Assembly (NCBI GenBank): GCA_029939535.1 | Contig: JAOZST010000017.1 | Location: forward strand, 1-33,732 | DNA from: NBML01 sp029939535 | Lineage (GTDB): Bacteria > Desulfobacterota > Desulfobacteria > Desulfobacterales > Desulfobacteraceae | DNA: 33,732 bases | Direction of reading: 5' to 3' | Part shown: positions 15,046 to 24,183 of the stretch, piece by piece | Layout: every line of letters begins with the position of its first letter | Numbering within the stretch: position 1 is the first letter of the stretch | Position numbers and translations under genes: made by a program | Notes under the pieces: generated by a model | What the model was told of the DNA's origin: nothing | The model's input: only the letters and a program-made list of their open reading frames with translations | Database searches by the model: none

Positions 15046-16261
15046 CTATTTTGGTTAAATCCCACATGGGCAGGAAAATGGCAAAGGCAAAAAAACCCAC
15101 AACCGCTGCAAGACCTATTATGAGCAGTGGACCAATGGCTTCGGCCATTCCTTTTGTAGCATATTCCACCTCTGCATCATAGTGAATTGAAATTTCGGAA
15201 AGCATATCATCCAGATTTCCTGATTCCTCGCCAACAGCAACCATGTTAACCACCATGGGGGTAAAGTATTTTGCCTGTTTCAATGGCTTTGAGATTCCCC
15301 TGCCTTCTTCCAGAAGTTCTCTTATTCGTTCAAATTCCCTGGAAATGGCAGCATTATTTATGGTGTCTGTCAGGATTCTCAAGGATTCAAGTATAGTGAT
15401 TCCACTGGATTGTAGAATGGAAAAAATACTTGAAAATCTTGACATGGCTGACTTGATAAGTATAGGTCCAATGATGGGAATCTGCATCAGCAGTTTGTCC
15501 TTTAAGAATCGGCCTTGATCTGTTTTTAAAAATAGGGTTGTGCCCATAATGGTTACAATCAAAAAGATAGTAATATAAAGCCAGTATTGGATTAAAAATG
15601 AGTACATCACCACACATATTTTTGTGGGCAAAGGAAGTTCTATCCCTTCTTTCTCAAAAATACCAACAAATTTAGGCACTACAAAAGTCAGTAAAATGAT
15701 AAAAGCAATTCCGAGAAATGTCAAGACTATCATGGGATAGCGCAGGGCTGATTTAATATCGTTTCTGACCTTTTCTTCATGTTCTATAATATAGATTAAC
15801 CTTTCCAATACCCGGGGCAGGGAGCCGGATTCCTCCCCAGCCTTGATCATGGCACAATAAAGATTGGAAAAGGCAGGTTTTTGGGAGGAAAAGGCTTTGA
15901 ACAAAGAGGTTCCTTCCCTGACATCGTCAATCATTTTTGCAGTAACGCTTTGCAGGTATTTGTTTTCAGTCTGGGTTTCCATGATCTGAAATATTTTTAT
16001 TATGGAGACCCCTGCCTGCAATAATGTTTTGAATTGTTTTGTATATAAAATTAATTCTGAGGCCTGTATTCTATGATCAAGGCTTTGAATATTCCTGAAT
16101 ATATCAAAACCCCCGGTTTTAGAAGATTTTTGTTTGACAGATTCTGGAATATTTCCCTGGCGGGCCAGAAGTTCCAATGCCATTTGCTGGGAATCGGCTT
16201 CGATTTCTCCGGAAATGGATTTTCCATCTTCATTTATTGCTTTAAAAAAATATAAAGGCAT
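15041..16261 (-). CDS. mshG: Pilus assembly inner-membrane platform protein, MshG/PilC/GspF
   Basis: A 406-residue platform protein. Its N-terminus (MPLYFFKAINEDGKSISGEI) is the usual GspF start, followed by two repeated T2SSF domains, each with cytoplasmic helices and a hydrophobic segment (around residues 205-240 and at the C-terminal LLIIGLAAVVGFFAFAIFLP). Conserved EEGRGISKPLKQ and VGEESGNLDDML motifs are visible. The start at 16261 is one base after the MshE stop; an in-frame extension to 16336 would overlap mshE and is not family-like. It anchors the assembly ATPase and pilin subunits. Parts of the gene are repeated downstream. Confidence 0.92.
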   Translation of the reverse strand: MPLYFFKAINEDGKSISGEIEADSQQMALELLARQGNIPESVKQKSSKTGGFDIFRNIQSLDHRIQASELILYTKQFKTLLQAGVSIIKIFQIMETQTENKYLQSVTAKMIDDVREGTSLFKAFSSQKPAFSNLYCAMIKAGEESGSLPRVLERLIYIIEHEEKVRNDIKSALRYPMIVLTFLGIAFIILLTFVVPKFVGIFEKEGIELPLPTKICVVMYSFLIQYWLYITIFLIVTIMGTTLFLKTDQGRFLKDKLLMQIPIIGPILIKSAMSRFSSIFSILQSSGITILESLRILTDTINNAAISREFERIRELLEEGRGISKPLKQAKYFTPMVVNMVAVGEESGNLDDMLSEISIHYDAEVEYATKGMAEAIGPLLIIGLAAVVGFFAFAIFLPMWDLTKIV

Positions 16262-16262
16262 A

Positions 16263-17963
16263 TCAGGTAACCAAAATAGCTGAGATGGCCTCTTCCGAGG
16301 TAGTAATCCCCTGGACCACTTTGTGGACGGCATCAAATTTAAGACTTGTCATCTGGCCGGATTTCTGGGTCAGCCTGGAAATATCCTGGGCTGATTTCCC
16401 ATTCATAATCATCTGCCTTACATCATTGTTTATGTACAGGATTTCATAAAAGCCAATGCGGCCTTTATATCCGGTATTCATGCATTGGTTGCAGCCCCTT
16501 GCTTTAACAAAGGTATATGGTTTGTTTTTAAGACCCCAGAATTTTAAAAGATTTGGTGTGGGAGTATAATTTTCCTTGCAATAGGGGCAGACCCTTCTAA
16601 CCAGCCTCTGGGCAATGGTTACCAGCATGACAGACGATACCATAAAGGGTTCAATACCCATATCAATAAACCTGTTAATGGCACCGGCTGCATCATTGGT
16701 ATGGACTGTGGAAAATACAAGATGCCCGGTCATGGCCGCCTGGACAGCCACGCTTGCGGTTTCCGTATCCCTTATTTCACCGATCATGATCACATCTGGA
16801 TCCTGGCGCAATATGGACCTGAGCCCGGAAGCAAAGGTCATACCTGCCTTTTGATTCAACTGCACCTGTCTTACATGCTCAATGCGGTATTCCACAGGAT
16901 CCTCAAGGGTTATAATATTGGTATCTGAAGAATTAATCTGCTTTAACATGGAAAAAAGGCTGGTAGTTTTTCCAGAACCTGTGGGCCCTGTACACAGGAT
17001 CATTCCATAGGGCATTTTTATCATTTTCATGAGAGATTTGATATCTTGTTCCATGAACCCCAGCTTATCCAGGCTGTGGATTCCTGAGCTTGTATCCAAA
17101 AGCCGCAGCACCATATTCTCACCATATACCGTGGGAATGGTGGAAACTCTGATATTGATCTCCTTTTTGTTGTTCACAATGGTCATGCGGCCATCCTGGG
17201 GAATTCTTGAAATGGAAATATCAAGACTTGCCAGGATTTTAATTCTTGAAATCATGGACAGAAACATGTTTTTGGGCGGAGTGGGTACGGCATGGAGTCT
17301 CCCGTCCACACGGAATCTGATTTCAATATAATTTTTTTCAGGGCTGAGATGGACATCTGTGGCGCCTTCCCTTACTGCCTGGGATAGAATTGAATTGACC
17401 AGCTTGATGACCGGGGCGTCTTCGGCCATGTCCTGGAGTGAGGTTTCTAGGGCATCGGTCTGGTATTCATCTTCTTCATCTTCCAGTTCTGCAATGTCCT
17501 GGACCTGTTTCATCACTCCATCTTTGCCTGCATAGGCACCATAGAGACTGGACATGAGATAGTTGAAATTCTGTTCAGAACAGATAATGGTTTCAACTTC
17601 CATGTTGGTCATGACCTCAATATAATCAATAGCAATGATATCCAGAGGGTCAACCATGGCAATGGTAAGTACTCCCTCTTTTTTTCCCACTGGAAGGGCA
17701 TTGAATTTGTTAACAGTATCCACGTCCATTATTTGGGACAATTCAGGAGATATTATATAGTCCCTGGGATCATATTTTTTCAGGTTCATCTGTGAGGCAA
17801 TGGCGTCGATGATTGCATTGTCAGACACAATGCCTTTTTGTGTCAGGTATTCCCCTAATTTGAGCCCTGCTCCTTTTAGATTGGGTAAAGCAGCTTCAAG
17901 CTGAGTTTCTGAAAGCAAGCCTTCCTGGATCAGGATTTCTCCAAGTCTTTTTCGTCTGGCCAC
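16263..17963 (-). CDS. mshE: Pilus assembly ATPase, MshE/PilB/GspE
   Basis: A 566-residue hexameric ATPase that powers pilus extension. Residues 1-140 form the T2SSE/MshEN-type N-terminal region (RLGEILIQEGLLSETQLEAA). The ATPase domain has Walker A GPTGSGKT (326-333), an Asp box (ITLEDPVE), Walker B MIGEIRD (393-399) and a His box (HLVFSTVHTND). A four-Cys zinc site is intact (C459, C462, C491, C494). MshE N-terminal domains bind c-di-GMP in characterised homologues, which fits the PilZ gene beyond the cluster end (inference). It follows MshM by five bases. Confidence 0.94.
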   Translation of the reverse strand: MARRKRLGEILIQEGLLSETQLEAALPNLKGAGLKLGEYLTQKGIVSDNAIIDAIASQMNLKKYDPRDYIISPELSQIMDVDTVNKFNALPVGKKEGVLTIAMVDPLDIIAIDYIEVMTNMEVETIICSEQNFNYLMSSLYGAYAGKDGVMKQVQDIAELEDEEDEYQTDALETSLQDMAEDAPVIKLVNSILSQAVREGATDVHLSPEKNYIEIRFRVDGRLHAVPTPPKNMFLSMISRIKILASLDISISRIPQDGRMTIVNNKKEINIRVSTIPTVYGENMVLRLLDTSSGIHSLDKLGFMEQDIKSLMKMIKMPYGMILCTGPTGSGKTTSLFSMLKQINSSDTNIITLEDPVEYRIEHVRQVQLNQKAGMTFASGLRSILRQDPDVIMIGEIRDTETASVAVQAAMTGHLVFSTVHTNDAAGAINRFIDMGIEPFMVSSVMLVTIAQRLVRRVCPYCKENYTPTPNLLKFWGLKNKPYTFVKARGCNQCMNTGYKGRIGFYEILYINNDVRQMIMNGKSAQDISRLTQKSGQMTSLKFDAVHKVVQGITTSEEAISAILVT

Positions 17964-17968
17964 AGCTA

Positions 17969-19486
17969 TTACCCCTTGTCCGTTAAATCGGTGGTTTTAA
18001 GTGATGTGATATTTTCTGGAACAGCACTAATGCCCGGTTCTATTTTTCCCAGAAAGGTAAGAGCCTCATCCTTGTTTTCAAAGAGTTTGTCAATGATCAC
18101 ATTAAATTCATATCCTTTGTCCTGTCTCGGGAAAGGAAGAATTCTGACATCCAGGTCATTGTATCTGGCAGAAGCCGCCACGGTAAATGCCTGATTAAAA
18201 TCCTGAGTTTGAAGGATGAGAAGAAAAACAATATGGTCGGGATATGTTTTTGCTTTCCTGGGAACAGGAAAATATATGGGAAGTCCCGATAAAACTTTAC
18301 CAGGAGAAGAAATATTGTTGTTGCAGGCCATCACCTGATTGAGAAGTTCAGGTGTAAACTCACCGTAAACAAGGCTGATCATGCGGTAAACCGTAGCATT
18401 GGCAGGCACAAGAATGCTTCCATATACATCATTCGGTGAAGAATTTAATTTTTCCGGGGTGATTGCAGTACAGGGGATCTTTTGATCTGCCGACTTGTTC
18501 GCCGGGGTATGGAGAACAGGTGTTATTTTGGAAGAAAAGTTAGATTCCAAGCCCGCATTCCGGTTTTTTTTGACAAAATATCCTGAATAATAAAAACTTC
18601 CAATAATGATGGCAACCAGAAAACAAAAGGTTAATAAAATCGGGGAGTGTTTTTTTTTAAAAAAATAGGGAGATACTTTTGTACAGGACTTGATCAGAAA
18701 AAAACCAGCTTTTTTCTGATCCCTGGTAATCATGGAAAGAATGGCCTGGTGGCAGAGAGTTATAATTTTTCTGGGAGAACCCTTGGTGGCTCTGTAGATG
18801 GCAATAAATGCAGCTGGAGAAAAAATAGTGCGCTGTTTTCCCCTGGCAAAGGACTGGTTCAGTCGGTATTGAATTAATCCCCTGGATTCTTTAAAGTTCA
18901 GGGAGTTTAAATTATATTTGAAATTGATGCGGTCCTGGAAATTTTTTACGTTTTCCAGGCTTTCCTCAAATTCATTCTGGGCAAAAATGACAATCTGGAG
19001 CAATTTTTGATCGTTGGTTTCAAAATTTAATAATTCCCGCAATATTTCCAGGTTTTCCAGGGATAATTTCTGGCCCTCATCAATGACCAGGACCGTATTG
19101 ATATCCTCATCAATACCCCTGGTGAACAAGTGGGCCTTGATGCTTTCCTTAAGGCTGTTTTCATCCTGAATTTCTTCAGGGATTTCCTGGATCAGTAATT
19201 CTAAAATATGGGTTAAAAATCCCTGAACAGAACTGAAACCAGGATCAAGAATCAAATGGTAATCAATGGATTGATCTTTGGAAAGTTCCTGGATCAGCTG
19301 CCTGCTGACAGTTGTTTTTCCAGTGCCGATATCACCTATAACAACATTGAGTCCCCTTTTCAGTCGGATGGAAATTTCCAGTTTCTGTAATACTTCAAGG
19401 TGCTGTTTTGAGTGGTAAAACAGCCTGGGATCAGGGGAGTTGGAAAAGGGTTCAATGGTAAAATCCAATAGTTTATAATATTCCAT
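17969..19486 (-). CDS. mshM: ExeA-like AAA ATPase with LysM and SPOR-like C-terminal regions (MshM)
   Basis: A 505-residue protein. Residues 1-265 are an ExeA/MshM-type AAA ATPase with Walker A GDIGTGKTT (51-59) and Walker B VLVIDEG (131-137). A single transmembrane helix follows (about 281-303). The outer part has a linker, a LysM-like segment (about 364-407, with NNNISSPGKVLSGLPIYFPVP) and a SPOR-like end (about 412-490). MshM/ExeA proteins help insert or place the secretin in the peptidoglycan layer, so the wall-binding extension fits. No separate MshN gene lies between here and mshE. It starts nine bases after the secretin stop. Confidence 0.85.
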   Translation of the reverse strand: MEYYKLLDFTIEPFSNSPDPRLFYHSKQHLEVLQKLEISIRLKRGLNVVIGDIGTGKTTVSRQLIQELSKDQSIDYHLILDPGFSSVQGFLTHILELLIQEIPEEIQDENSLKESIKAHLFTRGIDEDINTVLVIDEGQKLSLENLEILRELLNFETNDQKLLQIVIFAQNEFEESLENVKNFQDRINFKYNLNSLNFKESRGLIQYRLNQSFARGKQRTIFSPAAFIAIYRATKGSPRKIITLCHQAILSMITRDQKKAGFFLIKSCTKVSPYFFKKKHSPILLTFCFLVAIIIGSFYYSGYFVKKNRNAGLESNFSSKITPVLHTPANKSADQKIPCTAITPEKLNSSPNDVYGSILVPANATVYRMISLVYGEFTPELLNQVMACNNNISSPGKVLSGLPIYFPVPRKAKTYPDHIVFLLILQTQDFNQAFTVAASARYNDLDVRILPFPRQDKGYEFNVIIDKLFENKDEALTFLGKIEPGISAVPENITSLKTTDLTDKG

Positions 19487-19495
19487 GGCTTTAGT

Positions 19496-21220
19496 CTATT
19501 GTTTCCCGGTCCTAATGGTTTGTTCCTTTAATATGTGGGGAGTGATGAAAATAAGCAATTCTTCCATTTCATTTGAATCTTTTGTGCTTTTAAACAGCCA
19601 GCCCAGGCCAGGGACATCTTTCAGACCTGGAACCCCATCTTCCCCTCCACTGGTCTTTTCCTTGTTCAGCCCTCCGATCACAGTGGTCTGGCCGTCAAGG
19701 AGCATAACAGTGGTTTGAGCATTTTTGGTTATAATGGTGGGATTGCCGTTCACATTATCGTTAAAATCCAGTTCATCCTTATGGGTTACAATCTCAAGTC
19801 GGATAATATTATCGTTGATGATATGGGGGGTTACCTCAAGCTTGATAACCGCTTCTTTCCATTCAATATTGATATCATCACTGATAACGGTCTGGAAAGG
19901 GACTTCCTTGCCGCTTTTGATGATGGCCTTTCGATGATCCAGGGTAGTAATGGATGGTTTTGAAATGATATTAAGCTTTCCTTCTTCCTCCAGGGCAAGC
20001 AATTGGGCATAGAGAACATATTCTCCAATTTTCTGAGCCATGACCCCCAGGGCCATTCCACTGGTCCCGGAAATAGGCAGGCTGACGATATTTCCATCAA
20101 TGGGAGAATAGGCCTGGTCCGTGCCTGTATCATCCGTCAGGGCCTGTCCTGATTCCGTTATGTCTCCGCCAATGGAAATACTTTTTCCGCTGCTTGTTTC
20201 AGCAGTGCCCAAGCCCCCCCATTGTATCCCCAGTTCCTTGCCTGTATTGGATTCCGCTTCTACTATGTGGGCTTCAATGAGCACCTGTTTAATGGGCTGG
20301 TCAAGTTTTTGGATAATGGGCATGATTTTTTTGATGTCAGACCGGGATGCATGGAGGATCAGGGAATTTGAAAATTCATCAATCATAATACTACCCTGAA
20401 GGGAAAGGTTTTCCTCTTCTGCCTGGGACTTGTTTGTTGATATACTGGCAGTCTGGGCAGCCAGTTCTTTTTTCTGGGTGGACAGATACTGGCTCAGATT
20501 TTTTTGTAAAGAAGTCAGATCTGCATAATGAATCTTAACAATTTTGGTTACCAGGGGTTCCAGGCTGGTTTTTTTTTGTGCCAGCTGTATCAGACTCAGA
20601 TCATGTTTGGTTTTTGTTCGTTCATAATTTTGTCTGGCTTCCATGAGGTCCTGTTTTTTTTTAAGGTCTTCGACACTGATAACCCGCAGTATATCCCCTG
20701 ACCATTCATAGGTAAGGCTGAAGGTATCTAAAATACCTTTAAAAGCCTGGTCCCAGGGAACATCGGTAATAACTATTTTGGTCTGTCCCTGAACGCTTTC
20801 ATTGATCATTATATCCAGGTCTGCCACCCTGGCAAGGGTTCGAAGGAGTATGGGCAGAGAAACTTCATGCATTTTCATTGTGACCAGCATGGTCGGCAGT
20901 TTCCGGGAAAAACCTGTTTTTTCATTGACTTTTGATGTTTTGGTTTCAACAGGTTCAGACATATCTTCCAGTACGGATTCGTCTTTATGGCCACTTTTGG
21001 CTGGAACAGGATTAATGGATATGGATTTACCCGCTAGCGCCTGCCATTTTTTAATCTTTTCACTGGAAACAGGTTTTTTTTCTTCCTTGTTTGCACACCC
21101 GGAAAGGGAAATAAAAACCAAAAGGCCCAGCAGAATGGTCAAGCCAACCAGAATGCTTTTCTTGGTTTCTTTCTTGACTCCTTTCTTGATCAGATCTGTT
21201 TGTGAAAATTGTATCTGCAT
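19496..21220 (-). CDS. mshL: Secretin lipoprotein, MshL/PilQ/GspD family
   Basis: A 574-residue outer-membrane secretin that forms the pore for the pilus. A lipoprotein signal ends LSGC at about residue 42. An STN/secretin N-domain is visible (LPILLRTLARVADLDIMINESVQG), followed by an N1-type repeat region with a coiled, Lys/Gln-rich stretch. The secretin core has VLIEAHIVEAESNTGKELGIQW, the Gly-rich gate region, and the closing VPGLGWLFKSTKDSNEMEELLIFITPHI. An AAGGA ribosome site precedes the ATG. Confidence 0.92.
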   Translation of the reverse strand: MQIQFSQTDLIKKGVKKETKKSILVGLTILLGLLVFISLSGCANKEEKKPVSSEKIKKWQALAGKSISINPVPAKSGHKDESVLEDMSEPVETKTSKVNEKTGFSRKLPTMLVTMKMHEVSLPILLRTLARVADLDIMINESVQGQTKIVITDVPWDQAFKGILDTFSLTYEWSGDILRVISVEDLKKKQDLMEARQNYERTKTKHDLSLIQLAQKKTSLEPLVTKIVKIHYADLTSLQKNLSQYLSTQKKELAAQTASISTNKSQAEEENLSLQGSIMIDEFSNSLILHASRSDIKKIMPIIQKLDQPIKQVLIEAHIVEAESNTGKELGIQWGGLGTAETSSGKSISIGGDITESGQALTDDTGTDQAYSPIDGNIVSLPISGTSGMALGVMAQKIGEYVLYAQLLALEEEGKLNIISKPSITTLDHRKAIIKSGKEVPFQTVISDDINIEWKEAVIKLEVTPHIINDNIIRLEIVTHKDELDFNDNVNGNPTIITKNAQTTVMLLDGQTTVIGGLNKEKTSGGEDGVPGLKDVPGLGWLFKSTKDSNEMEELLIFITPHILKEQTIRTGKQ

Positions 21221-21233
21221 AAAATCCTTTTTC

Positions 21234-21728
21234 TCATTCTTCCTTTAAAAATATAACAGCCTGTTCTGTGTCCTTTTGAAGAACCACTTTTTTTGGTGTT
21301 ATTTTTGTTATTTTATATTCATATTCTTTTATGGTTTCACCAATTTTATATTCTACTCCGTTGATAACGGCAAATGAAATTTTTCCCACATTCATGTATC
21401 CTGAATAGACAAATCTGGTAACAGGAGAGGATAGGGAGGAAGTATCCGGCAAAGTCTCAGGTTCCAAAGGCGGGACAAAGGGATCTTTTTCCCAGGGGGA
21501 TTCAATCTTTGATACCAGAGCCTTCCAATGGGGCTGCCTGGCCAGGGTTTCAATCTTTGAAATTTTGGTCAATGATTCCATTACAAAATCTGCTGTGATT
21601 TTATTGGATACAGGGGCCATTTTTTTAATTTTCAGGCTGTTGTCTTTAGACAGAATTAAAAAATGAACCAGGCCGTAAATAACAACTGCCAGAGCCAGCA
21701 TTGATATGATTTTTTCCCGTTTACTCAT
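21234..21728 (-). CDS. mshK: Pilus assembly protein, MshK (PilP/GspC-like)
   Basis: A 164-residue protein with an N-terminal transmembrane helix (about residues 8-26). A periplasmic part contains the WEKDPFVPP motif and a small beta domain (FVYSGYMNVGKISFAVINGVEYKIGE) typical of PilP/GspC homology regions. It would link the inner-membrane complex to the secretin encoded 13 bases downstream. Its ATG overlaps the MshJ stop by four bases (ATGA), implying coupled translation. Confidence 0.78.
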   Translation of the reverse strand: MSKREKIISMLALAVVIYGLVHFLILSKDNSLKIKKMAPVSNKITADFVMESLTKISKIETLARQPHWKALVSKIESPWEKDPFVPPLEPETLPDTSSLSSPVTRFVYSGYMNVGKISFAVINGVEYKIGETIKEYEYKITKITPKKVVLQKDTEQAVIFLKEE

Positions 21729-22279
21729 GATGGGTTCTTTTTTATTCTTATGTTCAGGGTAAGACTGAAATTTTTCATTTGGTCTTTGTCTGCACTGATA
21801 GTCAGGCTTTCAATTGAATCAAAAAATTCAAACCCAATGATTTCAATGAGAAATTGTCTGAAATAAATTAGTTTTCCCTTAAGTTCAATAACCATGGATA
21901 AGGACTGGGACTGGTTTTTCAGGGAATTGATATCAAAATCACTTCCAGCCATGGTCATATGATTGCCCATGGCAGTATTTGATATCTTCCTGGAAATTTT
22001 CGAAAATTCTTTTTGATGAATCTGCACTCTCCCGGGAAGTGGCAGGCCAGGTTTAAATTGAACCTGCTCCAGGGCCCTGGCCCTGGCAGATACTGGGTCC
22101 AAAATCTTTAATTGCTCAAGTTTTTCTGTTTGCTCAGCAATGGCCTGTCGGGTCTGATAAAAAGAGCGATAGGATGGATAAACAAAGAAAATAAAATAAA
22201 CAAAGATAATGGTTAAAAAAGCAATGCCAAGAATAATTGCTGTGGAGGAAAAAATCTTATGGTGACTGATTCTACCCAT
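21725..22279 (-). CDS. mshJ: Pilus assembly protein, MshJ (PilO/GspM-like)
   Basis: A 184-residue protein with a short basic N-terminus, one transmembrane helix (about 13-34), a coiled-coil stretch (residues about 45-65, rich in Gln/Glu/Lys) and a ferredoxin-like periplasmic domain, the architecture of PilO. The ATG at 22279 has GGAGG ten bases upstream and starts two bases after the MshI stop; a TTG two codons earlier overlaps that stop. It should pair with the PilN-like half of MshI. Confidence 0.78.
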   Translation of the reverse strand: MGRISHHKIFSSTAIILGIAFLTIIFVYFIFFVYPSYRSFYQTRQAIAEQTEKLEQLKILDPVSARARALEQVQFKPGLPLPGRVQIHQKEFSKISRKISNTAMGNHMTMAGSDFDINSLKNQSQSLSMVIELKGKLIYFRQFLIEIIGFEFFDSIESLTISADKDQMKNFSLTLNIRIKKNPS

Positions 22280-22281
22280 AA

Positions 22282-24069
22282 TCAAAGAACCTCCAGGGTT
22301 GCCTTGAAAAAAAGGGTTTTGTCCTGGGTTTTCTGCTGAATCTGTTTGTCAGTGATTTCAATGTCTCCAAAAACAGGAGAATCTGATAATTTTAAAATAT
22401 AATTTCCTAGTTCAGAGTTTAAAAGATGGAAAAGACCTGTCACCTGGCCCTCAACAAATAATTTTTTGGTTTGCTTTTCAGGGCTGGCCTTGTCTTTTTT
22501 CCGATCATTTTTTTCCTGGTTATTTTTTCTTTGGTCATTTTTTCTTTGGTCATAGGTCATGGAAGAAAGATGAATATGGTTTGGTGTAAAATGGCAGACA
22601 TCGTAAATAATTGCCAAAGCAAGATAATTGTCAATATATTGTTTCCTGGCTGAATTTTTTTTCTCTCCAATGGAAATAGCCCTGGTTATGGATTCCATTT
22701 GTATTTCATTCCCAAATTTCATTTGTTCCTGTTTTAATCCTGCCAGGACAGAAAGGTCTTTTTGAAGGGTAAAGTTCAGCATAAAATGGGCTGAAACAAC
22801 CATGGCAAGCATAATTGTGCCGGCCAGGGCCGTTGCCAGGGTGATTTTTCTTTGTTTTTTTGCTTTTAGCTGGTCATCAAAGGTAAATAAAAAATTGGGG
22901 GTGATATCATTGGATGAAAGGGCAATCCCAAAGCAGGTCAAAACTGTATTCTTCTGCTGCACATCTTTGGGAAGTCCGGCTTCTGTTGTGGCTGATAGAC
23001 TGTCTTTTACAGGTTCAAAGGTTTCAACTGCAGCCGGGATCAAATTGGAGGCCTGGAGCATAAAAGGCGTGCAATGATCCGTTTCTCCATAGAAAATATA
23101 CCGTTGAATTGGATTGTTGCCCGTATAGTGCTGGGCACAATAATCTCCAGTCCGGATAATTTTACTTATCATCCTTTCTGAGACCTCTTTGATGGGAGAA
23201 AATTCACTGGAATCTATAGTTGTCATGGAAGATAGATAGCCAATGGGATCCATGTCCAGGGGGCAGTCAAGTTCGTCCATTAATTGCTGGGTGCCGGTTC
23301 TAAGACTGCGGACCAGAAGTATTCCTTTTTTGAAAAAACAATAGATTTCAGAGTTTTCTCTGGATATGTTGACAATGGCAAAATAAGGATCATCTACCTG
23401 GGTCTGTCCGGTTCTGATGAAATTCTGCATGGCAAAGGGTATGGATGTAATGCCAGCAAGATTATATCCTGCTTCCTGAAAAGTATTTTTCAATGATAAG
23501 ACTTCAGTTTTCGGGGCGCTGAAGACAAGAAGGTTTTTCTTTTTTATTCCATCGATCAGTATATCCCCTAGGATTTCAAAATTAAATATTTCCTGGTCTT
23601 CATTAAATTCCATCTCTTTTTTTAATCCCCAGAAGGCTGCATTGGCGATTTTGGCCTGGGGAATATCTGGAATAATGATATTTTTGATTTTCAGGCTTGA
23701 AGATTCCAGGGCGCACCAGATGGGCACCTTTTTTTTATCCTCCAGAAACATGTCCAGGCATTTCTTGAGAAAGACGGGGAATTCATTGTTTTCCGGTAAA
23801 AGGTTTTCCGGCCGAAGAATTTCCGGCAGAGGGATGGTTTTCCACTTGACAAGGCCTTTCTTTTTTGTAAATCCCAGGTTTGAAGTCATAACCAGGGAGA
23901 TATCCCGCTGGGTAATAAAAACTCCAACATTCAGGTGTCTGGATTTTATGGATACAGGAAGGGAAGTATCAGAGTCATCTGAAAGCAATTCAATTACCTT
24001 TTTTTCTTCACCCGTGCGTATCAGATCAAGCAATTTCTGGGTTGAATTATCTTTTTTGAAGTTTTTCAA
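22282..24069 (-). CDS. mshI: Pilus assembly protein MshI (PilM-PilN-like fusion)
   Basis: A 595-residue protein beginning at a TTG with GGGG upstream. The first ~400 residues resemble the actin-like PilM/GspL cytoplasmic domain (VGVFITQRDISLVMTS; YFAIVNISRENSEIYCFF). A transmembrane helix near residues 415-440 is followed by a PilN-like periplasmic domain. That domain is interrupted by a very basic low-complexity insert made of repeated Asp-Gln-Arg-Lys-Asn units. Length and fusion fit a bitopic GspL-type subunit, and being first in the cluster matches mshI. Confidence 0.8.
   Translation of the reverse strand: MKNFKKDNSTQKLLDLIRTGEEKKVIELLSDDSDTSLPVSIKSRHLNVGVFITQRDISLVMTSNLGFTKKKGLVKWKTIPLPEILRPENLLPENNEFPVFLKKCLDMFLEDKKKVPIWCALESSSLKIKNIIIPDIPQAKIANAAFWGLKKEMEFNEDQEIFNFEILGDILIDGIKKKNLLVFSAPKTEVLSLKNTFQEAGYNLAGITSIPFAMQNFIRTGQTQVDDPYFAIVNISRENSEIYCFFKKGILLVRSLRTGTQQLMDELDCPLDMDPIGYLSSMTTIDSSEFSPIKEVSERMISKIIRTGDYCAQHYTGNNPIQRYIFYGETDHCTPFMLQASNLIPAAVETFEPVKDSLSATTEAGLPKDVQQKNTVLTCFGIALSSNDITPNFLFTFDDQLKAKKQRKITLATALAGTIMLAMVVSAHFMLNFTLQKDLSVLAGLKQEQMKFGNEIQMESITRAISIGEKKNSARKQYIDNYLALAIIYDVCHFTPNHIHLSSMTYDQRKNDQRKNNQEKNDRKKDKASPEKQTKKLFVEGQVTGLFHLLNSELGNYILKLSDSPVFGDIEITDKQIQQKTQDKTLFFKATLEVL
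22522..22551 (-). repeat. Perfect 15-bp tandem repeat in mshI
   Basis: Two identical 15-base units (22522-22536 and 22537-22551) encode repeated Asp-Gln-Arg-Lys-Asn pentapeptide sequence, with further degenerate units beside them. The repeat stays in frame and lies in the periplasmic part of MshI. Confidence 0.88.
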
Positions 24070-24108
24070 CGATACCCCATTGTTTTACATTCTATGTGAA
24101 TTGAGAAA

Positions 24109-24137
24109 AATCTATCCTTTCACGGGATAAGTGTCAA
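24109..24137 (-). promoter_or_regulatory. Strong sigma70-type promoter for the MSHA-type pilus cluster
   Basis: On the minus strand a perfect TTGACA (24137-24132) is separated by exactly 17 bases from TAGATT (24114-24109), a 4/6 match to the -10 box. It lies about 40 bases before the mshI TTG start and after the radical SAM stop codon. All following genes down to 7385 have gaps or overlaps compatible with one transcript. Confidence 0.6.
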
Positions 24138-24183
24138 TAAGAAAATGGGTTTCAGCCTTTATTTAGAGGGTTTTTAGGCGAAT

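Larger units (their letters stand above)
14444..16255 (-). repeat. Tandem duplication, intact copy (mshG, pilin, second-pilin 5' fragment)
   Basis: An approximately 1.8-kb unit running from codon 3 of mshG through the major pilin to codon ~38 of a second pilin. It is followed directly by the second copy at 13301-14443. Even in this copy the second pilin is only a fragment, so no complete version of that gene exists in the window. Confidence 0.85.
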
